DNA of 64,000 bases, taken from positions 1 to 64,000 of the forward strand of contig JAYWFU010000044.1 of the NCBI GenBank assembly GCA_043778625.1, written 5' to 3'. The position numbers and the translations under genes are program-made. This document shows positions 18,656-27,800 of this stretch, in pieces; the stretch's first letter is position 1; each line of letters opens with the position of its first letter. The notes below the pieces were generated by a model. That model saw only the letters and a program-made list of their open reading frames with translations, did not search any database and was not told the DNA's origin. Origin of the DNA: JACMRI01 sp043778625. GTDB lineage: Bacteria; Bacteroidota; Bacteroidia; UBA4408.

Positions 18656-19688
18656 ATCCACAATAAAACTTACCGAATACAGTAAAATAGGCGGTTGTAG
18701 CTGTAAGATAGCCCCCGAGGTATTACATCAAATATTACAAACAGACATTAATTTTACAGACCCCAACTTATTGGTAGGCAACGCCACTGCCGATGATGCT
18801 GCCGTATATCAATTGAATGAAGAAGAGTGTATAATAAGCACTACTGATTTTTTTACACCAGTGGTTAATGATGCATTTGATTTTGGACGAGTGGCTGCAA
18901 CTAACGCCATTAGCGATGTATATGCCATGGGCGGAAACCCAATAATGGCAATAGCTATGCTAGTGTGGCCCGTGGATAAGTTGCCCGTTACACTAGCACA
19001 ACAAGTACTTAATGGTGCGCGCACGGTGTGCAACGCTGCGGGCATTGCCTTGGCAGGCGGGCACTCTGTTAATGGACTAGAACCAATGTTTGGGCTTGCC
19101 GTTACAGGTAAAATTAAAACAACACACATTAAAAAAAATTGCACACCGCAAGTTAATGATGTACTATACCTAACTAAACCGATAGGTTCGGGCATACTTA
19201 CCGCTGCACTAAAACGTAATGTACTACCCCAACAAAATTATAACGCATTAATTACCATTATGACCACTCTTAATAGTTTTGGTGCACAACTAGGCGCATT
19301 GCCCTACGTGTCAGCGTTAACTGACGTTACAGGTTTTGGCTTAATTGGACATTTAATTGAAATGCTACAACAAAGTGCGCTCACGGCTAGTATTAATACC
19401 AATGCAATTCCTATAATTGACGGAGCTAGCGAGCTTGCAAAAGCATTTGTCTTTCCTGATAATACTACTCGTAATTATAATGCACACAAACATTTAGTTA
19501 CAGGCATGCAAGGGCTCGATTTCCTTACCCTCTGCGACCCACAAACCAGTGGCGGATTATTAATAAGCATTAATGCCACTAGTGCTCAAGCATTTGAACA
19601 GTTGGCACAACAACATAATCAAACTCTGTTTAAAATAGGGAGTATAGTACCTCAAACCAACGAATTTAAAATTAACGTAAAAAATTAA
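18648..19688 (+). CDS. selD: Selenophosphate synthetase
   Basis: 346 residues. SelD makes selenophosphate from selenide and ATP. The N-terminus has the active-site pair Cys17 and Lys20 (GGCSCK), matching the Cys17/Lys20 positions of the E. coli enzyme. The codon at 17 is an ordinary TGT, so this is the cysteine form, not the selenocysteine form. ATP-binding segments DDAAVYQL, DFFTPVVND and AGGHSVNG follow, and DPQTSGGLL is near the C-terminus. It overlaps mnmH by 8 bp. No selA or selB appears in the window, so here selenophosphate is linked to tRNA modification. It ends 4 bp from ugd's convergent 3' end. Confidence 0.96.
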   Translation: MIESTIKLTEYSKIGGCSCKIAPEVLHQILQTDINFTDPNLLVGNATADDAAVYQLNEEECIISTTDFFTPVVNDAFDFGRVAATNAISDVYAMGGNPIMAIAMLVWPVDKLPVTLAQQVLNGARTVCNAAGIALAGGHSVNGLEPMFGLAVTGKIKTTHIKKNCTPQVNDVLYLTKPIGSGILTAALKRNVLPQQNYNALITIMTTLNSFGAQLGALPYVSALTDVTGFGLIGHLIEMLQQSALTASINTNAIPIIDGASELAKAFVFPDNTTRNYNAHKHLVTGMQGLDFLTLCDPQTSGGLLISINATSAQAFEQLAQQHNQTLFKIGSIVPQTNEFKINVKN

Positions 19689-19692
19689 CGAT

Positions 19693-21003
19693 TTATTTAA
19701 CAGTAACTCTGCCTATGCTTTCATAATAAAACCCTTGTTCTTGCATAAACGAAAGTTCGTACAGATTACGACCATCAAATATTACTTTGTTAGTAAGTGC
19801 GCTGGCTACTTTACTAAAATCAGGCGTACGAAACAAACTCCACTCCGTGGCTATTATTAGCGCGTCAGCATTAGCGCAGGCTTCGTAGGCATTAGTAGCG
19901 TAACCAATTTTATCGCCTAACAAGCGTTGCACGTTAGGCATTGCTTCAGGGTCGTAGGCTACTACTTTAGCGCCTGCGGCTAACAATTCTTCAATAATAT
20001 ATAATGCTGGTGCTTCGCGAATATCGTCGGTATCAGGCTTAAATGCCAAGCCCCATACGGCAAAAGTTTTACCCGCTATGTTGTTGTTAAAATAAGTTTT
20101 AATACGTGGGATGATAATTGTTTTTTGTGTTTCGTTTACATTCATTACGGCATCTAGTAATTTAAAATCATAGCCTACATCAGCCGCCGATTTATGAATG
20201 GCTTGGACGTCTTTAGGGAAACAACTTCCGCCGTAACCAATACCCGGAAATAGGAAACGCTTGCCTATACGGTCGTCGCTGCCAATGCCAATGCGCACCA
20301 TATCCACATCAGCACCTACGCGTTCGCAGATGTTGGCTATTTCGTTCATAAACGTAATTTTAGTAGCAAGGAAAGCGTTTGCGGCATATTTAGTAAGTTC
20401 TGCACTTTTTTCGTCCATAAATAATATTGGATTTCCTTGACGCACGTAAGGTTTGTACAAATCATTCATTACCTTACAAGCTTTATCACTTGTGGTACCT
20501 ATTACCACACGGTCGGGTTTCATAAAATCATCAACAGCATAACCTTCGCGCAAAAACTCTGGGTTACTCACCACATCAAATTCGCCTGCGTAATGGGCTT
20601 TAATTGCAGCGTGTACTTTTTCGGCAGTGCCTACGGGTACAGTGCTTTTATCAACCACTACTACATATTTATTGAGCAACTTACCTAAATCGGCACTAGC
20701 ATTAAGTATGTACGAAAGGTCGGCGCTACCGTCTTCACCGGGAGGAGTAGGCAGTGCCAAAAACACTATTGAAGCATCTTTAACGGCATCGGCTAAATTG
20801 GTGGTAAATGTTAATCGGCCCGCTTTTATGTTACGGTCAAACAACACGTCCAAATGTGGTTCGTAAATAGGTATAACACCTTGGCGCATTTTGGCTACTT
20901 TTTCTTCATTAATATCTACGCATATCACGGTATTGCCTGTTTCAGCAAGGCATGTGCCCGTTACTAATCCTACGTATCCTGTACCTACTACTGCTATATT
21001 CAT
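19693..21003 (-). CDS. ugd: UDP-glucose 6-dehydrogenase
   Basis: 436 residues. It oxidises UDP-glucose to UDP-glucuronate with two NAD+, feeding capsule or exopolysaccharide synthesis. The NAD-binding start is AVVGTGYVGLVTG, the middle has NPEFLREG, and the catalytic Cys261 lies in GYGGSCFPKD. The C-terminal UDP-binding domain has GLAFKPDTDDIREAP. It stands alone on the minus strand, divergent from the DUF58 gene with 152 bp between and convergent with selD. Confidence 0.96.
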   Translation of the reverse strand: MNIAVVGTGYVGLVTGTCLAETGNTVICVDINEEKVAKMRQGVIPIYEPHLDVLFDRNIKAGRLTFTTNLADAVKDASIVFLALPTPPGEDGSADLSYILNASADLGKLLNKYVVVVDKSTVPVGTAEKVHAAIKAHYAGEFDVVSNPEFLREGYAVDDFMKPDRVVIGTTSDKACKVMNDLYKPYVRQGNPILFMDEKSAELTKYAANAFLATKITFMNEIANICERVGADVDMVRIGIGSDDRIGKRFLFPGIGYGGSCFPKDVQAIHKSAADVGYDFKLLDAVMNVNETQKTIIIPRIKTYFNNNIAGKTFAVWGLAFKPDTDDIREAPALYIIEELLAAGAKVVAYDPEAMPNVQRLLGDKIGYATNAYEACANADALIIATEWSLFRTPDFSKVASALTNKVIFDGRNLYELSFMQEQGFYYESIGRVTVK

Positions 21004-21155
21004 CTTATTAAAAAAAGGTTGTGTTATTTTTTATATTTTTAACGAAAATAATAGATTTTATCCACTAAATTAACATAACATAACTAGTGGCGCTTTTATT
21101 TTTTACAATCAAATGTATTACTACTTCACAATAGCATCAAATTCAACACACGATT

Positions 21156-22079
21156 ATGCCCATAGAAAAACTACATATTGAACAATTTTCGCACTTTGAA
21201 TTACTTGCCAAGCAAGTGGTGGAGGGCTTTATAACGGGTATGCACAAATCGCCGTTTCATGGGTTTAGTGTTGAATTTGCCGAACATAAGTTGTACAACA
21301 AAGGAGATAGCACGCGCCATATTGATTGGAAATTATTTGCCCGTAGCGAAAAATTATTTTTAAAACGTTACGAAGAAGAAACTAACCTCCGTTGCAGTAT
21401 TGTTATTGATAATTCGTCGTCGATGTGTTATCCTAAAACCAAAAGCAACACATCAATTACCGATTTAAACAAAATAGGTTTTGCCAGCTATACCGCCGCT
21501 GCACTTATGTATTTACTGCAAAAACAATCAGACGCTTTTGGGTTAACCTTGTTTGCTAACGATATTGAGCAGCGCACTCCTATTAAAAGTACGGTGGCGC
21601 ATCAAAAAATGTTGTTTGATATGTTAGATGTATGTATGAAAACAGACAGCCTAAACAAAACTACTAATATTGCCAAAAGCTTACACACCATAGCCGCTAC
21701 GCAACACAAGCGGTCGTTAGTGGTTATAATAAGTGATATGTTGTATGATGATAATGAATTGCAAAACATACTAAATGCATTGCAACACATGCGCCATCAA
21801 AAACACGAAATATTATTGGTGCACGTGCTTGACCAAGCCACCGAATTACGTTTTGAATTTGACAATGTACCGCACCATTTTATTGACCTTGAAACAGGTA
21901 TTGAAGTTAAATGTAGTCCGCAAGAATTTAAGCAACAATATGTACAACGTATGCAAGCACAAATGCATACTATTAAAGAAAAATGCCTAGGTTACAAAGT
22001 GGATTATGTGGCGGCAGACAATGCGCAAGCGTTTAACGAAGTATTAGCCGCATTTTTAATACGCCGACAAAAACAATAA
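21156..22079 (+). CDS. DUF58 / von Willebrand A-like protein
   Basis: 307 residues. DUF58 proteins are usually encoded beside MoxR AAA+ ATPases and vWA proteins and are thought to help chaperone or insert complexes. The DUF58 block is LYNKGDSTRHIDWKLFARS (near 49-67), including the conserved GD-x-x-R-x-IDW. A MIDAS-like DNSSSM metal-binding motif is near residue 87, and ARSEKLFLKRYEEE precedes it. No transmembrane segment. The usual moxR gene is not in the window; instead a toroid protein follows 35 bp later. Confidence 0.88.
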   Translation: MPIEKLHIEQFSHFELLAKQVVEGFITGMHKSPFHGFSVEFAEHKLYNKGDSTRHIDWKLFARSEKLFLKRYEEETNLRCSIVIDNSSSMCYPKTKSNTSITDLNKIGFASYTAAALMYLLQKQSDAFGLTLFANDIEQRTPIKSTVAHQKMLFDMLDVCMKTDSLNKTTNIAKSLHTIAATQHKRSLVVIISDMLYDDNELQNILNALQHMRHQKHEILLVHVLDQATELRFEFDNVPHHFIDLETGIEVKCSPQEFKQQYVQRMQAQMHTIKEKCLGYKVDYVAADNAQAFNEVLAAFLIRRQKQ

Positions 22080-22114
22080 AATAATTTATACACTTTACTA
22101 CTCTATTTTACGTT

Positions 22115-23260
22115 GTGAATTTACCCGCTACATTACTACAAAGCCTTGCTTATATTGAAAAAAACAACTACAGTGGCTACGACCCCTACGATATTTTAAA
22201 TGCTAAAATACCTTTGCTTAAATTAGGCAAATGGCCTGCGGCAATAGCCACACAGTTACATAAGCGCATACCCTTGCAATACCATGCTTTATTAGGCATA
22301 CCTAAGCAACGTAACGCCAAAGCAATGGGTTTAATTATTAGTAGTTATTGCAAATTATACAAGCACACTAACGAGCAACAGTATCTTGATAAAGCCTACG
22401 AATTATATAATTGGTTGCTTGCCAATAGCAACAACGATTTTAAAGGATTATGTTGGGGTTATAATTTTGCATGGGCTAACCCACAAAAAGTAGTACCTGC
22501 TAACTACCCATCGGTAGTAGTAACTGGTACTATTGGCAAGGCGTTTATTGATTTGCACTTAGCCACGTTTGACGCAGCGGTATTGCAAAGTATATATAGT
22601 ATTGCTAACTATATTTGTTCGTTACCTATAACTACTACCAACTATGGTAAGTGCATTAGCTACACTCACCTAAGTAGGGTACGCGTGTACAACGCAAGCT
22701 TATTGGGCGCAGAGGTATTAGCTTATTTAGGGCAAACCAATATACAATACGCACAGTTAGCTAAAGATTGTGTGCAATTTGTACTTAAACACCAACAACC
22801 TAATGGAAGTTGGATGTACAGCATTGACGAAAAAACAGGGCGCGAGCGTTCGCAAATTGACTTCCATCAAGGGTTTGTGTTAGAGTCGTTGTACAACATT
22901 CAACAACACCTTAACTTAAAAGAAGTTGCTTTAAATAGCGCTATTGCCAAGGGAATGCAGTACTACACCACACAACAGTTTGATGCGCAGGGTGCAGCAC
23001 ATTATCGTGTGCCAAAGCATTACCCAGTGGACATACACAACCAAGCACAAGGTATTATTACGCATTGTTTATTGTGTAAGTTAGATGCGAGTTATGCTGC
23101 TAAAGCCCTACAAATTTTAAACTATACGGTGCAATACATGTACAATCCTCAAGGATATTTTTACTACCGTAAGCACCAATGGTTTACTAACAAAAACAAC
23201 TACATGCGCTGGAATAATGCTTGGATGCTATGGGCGCAGGTATCGCAAGCTACCATGTAA
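22115..23260 (+). CDS. Alpha-helical toroid protein, probably polysaccharide-related
   Basis: 381 residues, starting at GTG (22115); no earlier ATG fits. The sequence has repeated helical hairpins with aromatic-rich loops, for example LCWGYNFAWANPQ, PNGSWMYSIDEKTG, QIDFHQGFVLESLYN and, at the end, FYYRKHQWFTNKNNYMRWNNAWML. This is the pattern of six-hairpin (alpha/alpha) toroid proteins found in capsule and exopolysaccharide clusters of Bacteroidota. No signal peptide is visible, so it is probably cytoplasmic. It is followed after 2 bp by an MBOAT acyltransferase, which suggests a shared role in modifying a surface glycan. Specific activity unknown. Confidence 0.75.
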   Translation: MNLPATLLQSLAYIEKNNYSGYDPYDILNAKIPLLKLGKWPAAIATQLHKRIPLQYHALLGIPKQRNAKAMGLIISSYCKLYKHTNEQQYLDKAYELYNWLLANSNNDFKGLCWGYNFAWANPQKVVPANYPSVVVTGTIGKAFIDLHLATFDAAVLQSIYSIANYICSLPITTTNYGKCISYTHLSRVRVYNASLLGAEVLAYLGQTNIQYAQLAKDCVQFVLKHQQPNGSWMYSIDEKTGRERSQIDFHQGFVLESLYNIQQHLNLKEVALNSAIAKGMQYYTTQQFDAQGAAHYRVPKHYPVDIHNQAQGIITHCLLCKLDASYAAKALQILNYTVQYMYNPQGYFYYRKHQWFTNKNNYMRWNNAWMLWAQVSQATM

Positions 23261-23262
23261 TA

Positions 23263-24693
23263 ATGACTACTACACTTGCTAAAATTATTGAGTTATTGCA
23301 GTACAACGCTGCTAATCCGTTGCAATTTACATCAGTATATTTTGTCGTTTTTTTACTGCTAGTATTAGGTGTAAATGCACTGTTATCAAATTACACAAAG
23401 GTTAGATTAGTTTTTTTAACTATTGCCTCGTTATACTTTTATTACAAAGCATCGGGCTACTATGTAGTGTTATTGGGACTTTCGGCATTTGTTAATTATG
23501 GTTTTGGTTTATTAATTGGTACTACTGCTAATAACTTACAACGCCTAGTGCTAATGTGGCTTAGTGTAGGAGTTAATGTGTATTTATTAGCGGTGTTTAA
23601 ATACGGAAGCCTGCTAATAGCCTTATTTACAGGCAAGCCAAGTGCCACAGGGTTTATATTGCCCATTGCTATTTCGTTTTTCACATTCGAAAACATTAGC
23701 TACATCGTTGATGTGTACAAGCGCACTGTTAGTGCGCAACGTAACGTAATTCATTACTTTTTATTTATTAGTTTTTTTCCTAAACTAATTGCCGGCCCCA
23801 TTATTAGTGCTAAGGATTTTATGCCGCAACTTAATGTACAATTTAAACTAAGTAATAATAGATTCAAATATGGTATTATGCTTATTGCGCAGGGTTATGT
23901 GTACAAGTGTTTGCTTGCCGATACGTTAAGTGTATATTTAGTTGATCCTGTTTACTTACACACTAGTTATTACACTTCAGCGCAAGTGGTATTAGCGTGC
24001 GTAAGTTATGCGTTGCAAATTTATTTTGATTTTAGTGGTTACACACACATAGCACGTGGCATAGCTAGCTGGTTGGGGGTGCGTATTCCTATTAATTTTA
24101 ATGTCCCTTATAGTGCAGGTAGTATTACTGAATTTTGGCAACGTTGGCACATTAGTTTGTCTCGATGGTTACGTAATTATGTGTATATACCGCTAGGAGG
24201 CAATAAACACGGAGCTTTGCGCACTTACTTTAGTTTATTATTAACTATGGCTATTGGTGGCTTGTGGCACGGTGCAGCATGGCAATTTATGTGGTGGGGC
24301 GTTGCACACGGCTTACTATTGGCTATTGAACGGGTATTAAAACCGTATTATAAAGCGCCACGTTGGCTGGGGCAATGTTATACCTTTGTTAGTGTGGCGT
24401 TACTATGGGTATTGTTTAGGGCCAGTAGTTACTCGCAAGTATTACAACTTTGCAAGGCTATGTGCAACAGCGCAACGAGTGCTACACAAAATATAGCCAG
24501 TTTATTGTACTATCCGTGGGCATTAGTAGCATTAATTGTAGGAATAGTATTAGTAGTGATTGAACCTCGTATTACCGTAAAATTACGCTTACGTGTGCCA
24601 ACGTTAGTTTATGTGCTTTTGTTAGCCCTAGTAATGGTATACGTAGCTGTGGTGCAACAAGAACAAGCGGGTTTTATTTATTTTCAATTTTAA
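23263..24693 (+). CDS. MBOAT family O-acyltransferase, AlgI-like
   Basis: 476 residues from the ATG at 23263, two bases after the previous stop; a longer frame from TTG at 23221 would overlap that gene and is less likely. It is a polytopic membrane protein of the AlgI/DltB type that transfers acetyl groups across the membrane for polysaccharide O-acetylation. Conserved pieces are YFDFSGYTHIARG, TEFWQRWHISLSRWL, NYVYIPLGGN and the active-site His in GGLWHGAAWQF. A periplasmic SGNH-type partner (AlgJ/AlgX-like) is not seen nearby. The alpha-toroid gene upstream is the likely functional partner. Confidence 0.92.
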   Translation: MTTTLAKIIELLQYNAANPLQFTSVYFVVFLLLVLGVNALLSNYTKVRLVFLTIASLYFYYKASGYYVVLLGLSAFVNYGFGLLIGTTANNLQRLVLMWLSVGVNVYLLAVFKYGSLLIALFTGKPSATGFILPIAISFFTFENISYIVDVYKRTVSAQRNVIHYFLFISFFPKLIAGPIISAKDFMPQLNVQFKLSNNRFKYGIMLIAQGYVYKCLLADTLSVYLVDPVYLHTSYYTSAQVVLACVSYALQIYFDFSGYTHIARGIASWLGVRIPINFNVPYSAGSITEFWQRWHISLSRWLRNYVYIPLGGNKHGALRTYFSLLLTMAIGGLWHGAAWQFMWWGVAHGLLLAIERVLKPYYKAPRWLGQCYTFVSVALLWVLFRASSYSQVLQLCKAMCNSATSATQNIASLLYYPWALVALIVGIVLVVIEPRITVKLRLRVPTLVYVLLLALVMVYVAVVQQEQAGFIYFQF

Positions 24694-24824
24694 AAAAACT
24701 AAACCCAATCAGTGTAACTAATCGGTGTTTTTCATAAGTATGTCGATGTGGTTTCGATTACTAATCTTTTGAGCTGAAAAAAACGTAGGTTTATTTATAC
24801 AAATAAAAATTAACTCCCGTCGTT

Positions 24825-27800
24825 ATGAAAACACTATACAAATTATTGTCTCTATTACTACTTTTTGGTATTAAAACTAAAGCACAATCTATTGCTAACT
24901 ACGCTACTACATTAAGTACAGGAATTGCCTACAACTCAGTAAATACGATAGGCTCACCATTTGGTAGTTGGCGTAATGCTGCGGCTTTTTCTCAAGATGA
25001 TAACCGTAGTTTACCATCAGACATTGGATTTGATTTTTGGTACAACGGAGTTCGTTACACTCAAATTAGTGTGTCGTGCAACGGATTTATGGATTTTTCA
25101 AACTCAACAGCCAATGGTACAAATAATGGTGCTTATGGTTACGATAATAGCCAATTTAGTGCTGCTGGTGGCACTAATGCAAGCTTAACTGCATTTTACG
25201 ATGACTTAACAGCCAAAGGTGCAGTTGATGCCTTGGGTACAAGTATTAAATACTTACTTACTGGTACTACTCCTAACCGTGTGCTTACAGTGGAATGGAT
25301 AAATATGGCGGTATATACTAATATTAATCCTAGTTTGAATTATCAAGTAAAATTGTATGAAACTACGGGTAAAATAGAATTTGGGTATGGCACTATGAAC
25401 AGTGGTGGATATTCATTTTCGTACTCTTGCGGTATTAGTGGTGCAACAGGCGGTACAGGAGCAACGCAGTTAAAAATGCAACAAACGGCTAACGGAACTA
25501 CATTTAACAATACAGCACAAAATAATTTATCTATTATGCCTACGGCTAATAATTTAATTGGCTTTACTCCGCCTGTACCTGCTAATCCTACTGGGGCGCT
25601 AACCTTTGCCTCAGTAACTAATACTGACATGGTAGTTAATTGGGCTACCGACTGGGCCACTAACGAAGTGGGTTATGTACTATATAATTCAACCGACGGA
25701 ATTACTTATAATTTTGTAGCACAAACCGCCCCTAATAGTACATCATATACCGCTACTAGCTTATTGCCCGCCACTACTTATTATTGGCAAGTATACGCCG
25801 TAACCGAAGGGGCATTAAGCTCCTCAAAAAATGGTATACAAGCTACATTGGTAGCAGGCAATAAAATTTCAAACGTAATTACTGGCAACTGGAATACCGC
25901 CACAAGCTGGACACCCGTGGGCGTGCCTGTAGCAGGCGATAATGTAACCATAGCTAACGGACACACTATTACCATTAACGTAAATAATGCTACCTGTAAT
26001 AATTTAACTATTGGGCAAGGTACATCAGGCACATTACAAATAGGTAATAATAATACTGCACGCGCTATGAATTTTAAAAACATAACGGTAGCCAACGGAG
26101 CAACATTTAACGTAAACACAGCATCAGCTACTACGCACACACTTACTACGCAGGGTAATATTATAAACAACGGTACTATTAATTTTAATTCGGGAACTAA
26201 CCTATGCAATGTTGTTTTTAATAAAGAGGGAAGTCAAAGTATAACAGGTACTGCCACCACAAATAATTATAATCGTATTACGGTAAACTTAGGTACATCA
26301 ATTAATAACGTGTTAGACATTGCGAGTACGAACTTTAGTGCGGCTACTGGTTTTTTAACATTAACTGTGGGTACAATTAAGTTTTCGAGTACAGGTACTG
26401 TAAATGTTATTCCTTTTAACACAGGAGCTGTAGTAGCCATGGATAATAAAGATAAAATTTGGTTAGCTAGTGCAACCACAAACCTAATTTCTAACGATGG
26501 TATTGACTTAGCTGGTACTATTCTTATCGATAACGGAACATTTACCATAGGCAACGCTACCGCTGAAAATTTGCAGTCAGTAGGGGGTACTGTTAAATTA
26601 AATGGGGGCATACTAAACATAGCAGGGCAATACTATATTAACGGTATAAACAATTTAGCTAATTTTAGTATTGGAGGAAATGCCGCATTAAATTTGCCCA
26701 CTATTGGCTCAAGTAGTACTACTATTGCTCCATTTAATATTACAGGTGTAGGTTCTAACTTTAGTATGACGGGTGGCACAATAACCATATTGCGCGAAGG
26801 CGGTACAGGCGCACAAGATTTAGGTTATGTAAACACAGGTAGTACAACAGGCCCTGTAACTGGTGGTACATTACAAATAGGCAATGCTAGCACCCCAGCA
26901 GCACAAATAATATCAATTAACACTACTTACCCAGTAGCTAACTTAGTAGTAAACAGTGCCAACGTTACTGCTAACATGGTTACTAACCCTCTCACGGTTA
27001 TTGACGTAACTATTATAACAGGTACATTACTCGCTAATAATTTGAATATGAATGTCGGCGGTAACTGGACAAATGCAGGCACCTACACTCCAGGTACTAA
27101 TACCACCACATTTAACGGTACAAGTGCGCAGCTAATTAAAAAAACGGGTGGCGAAGTATTTAACAATATAGTATTTACCAACGCAGGTATTAAAACATTA
27201 GGAAGCGATATTACTACTAACGGCGATTTAATGATAAACACAGGTGCTACGCTTAATGTATCCGCTACTAATTATGCTACTTACGTAAAAGGTAATTGGA
27301 TAAATAACGGAACGTTTAACCAACAAAAAGGGTTGGTTGAATTTAACGGAACGGTAGCCAAAACAATAGGTGGAAGTACTATAACTAATTTTAATAATTT
27401 AACAATAAATAATGCTGCTGGAGTATCTTTAATAAGCGATGCTAATTTAAAAAGCACATTAAAACTAACCGCAGGTACATTTACCACCACAGGCAAAGTG
27501 TTTACGCTAGTGTCGGACGCCACTGCCACCGCCCGTATAGACGCTATTACAGCCGGTAACATTACAGGTAACATTACTATGCAACGTTACATTGCTCCTG
27601 GAGCTACTAACTGGCGTATGCTGGCGTCGTGTACTATGCACACTATACTCTCCGATTGGAACGACGATTTTGCAATGTCAGGCTTCGTAGGTTCGCAAGA
27701 CCCTGCATCAACATTTAATAGTGTGCAAGGCTACGATGAAACTCAACCTGGCGATTTGTGGGATTTTGGCTACGTGCCCTCTACCAACATGACCAATGCC

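Noticed and set aside
18648..18700. Possible selenocysteine in SelD
   Set aside because: The active-site codon is TGT, an ordinary cysteine codon. No in-frame TGA is present.
24700..24760. Hairpin after the MBOAT gene as a terminator
   Set aside because: The stem (around CCAATCAGT / ACTAATCGG) has two mismatches and only a weak T-run. It was not listed as a terminator.
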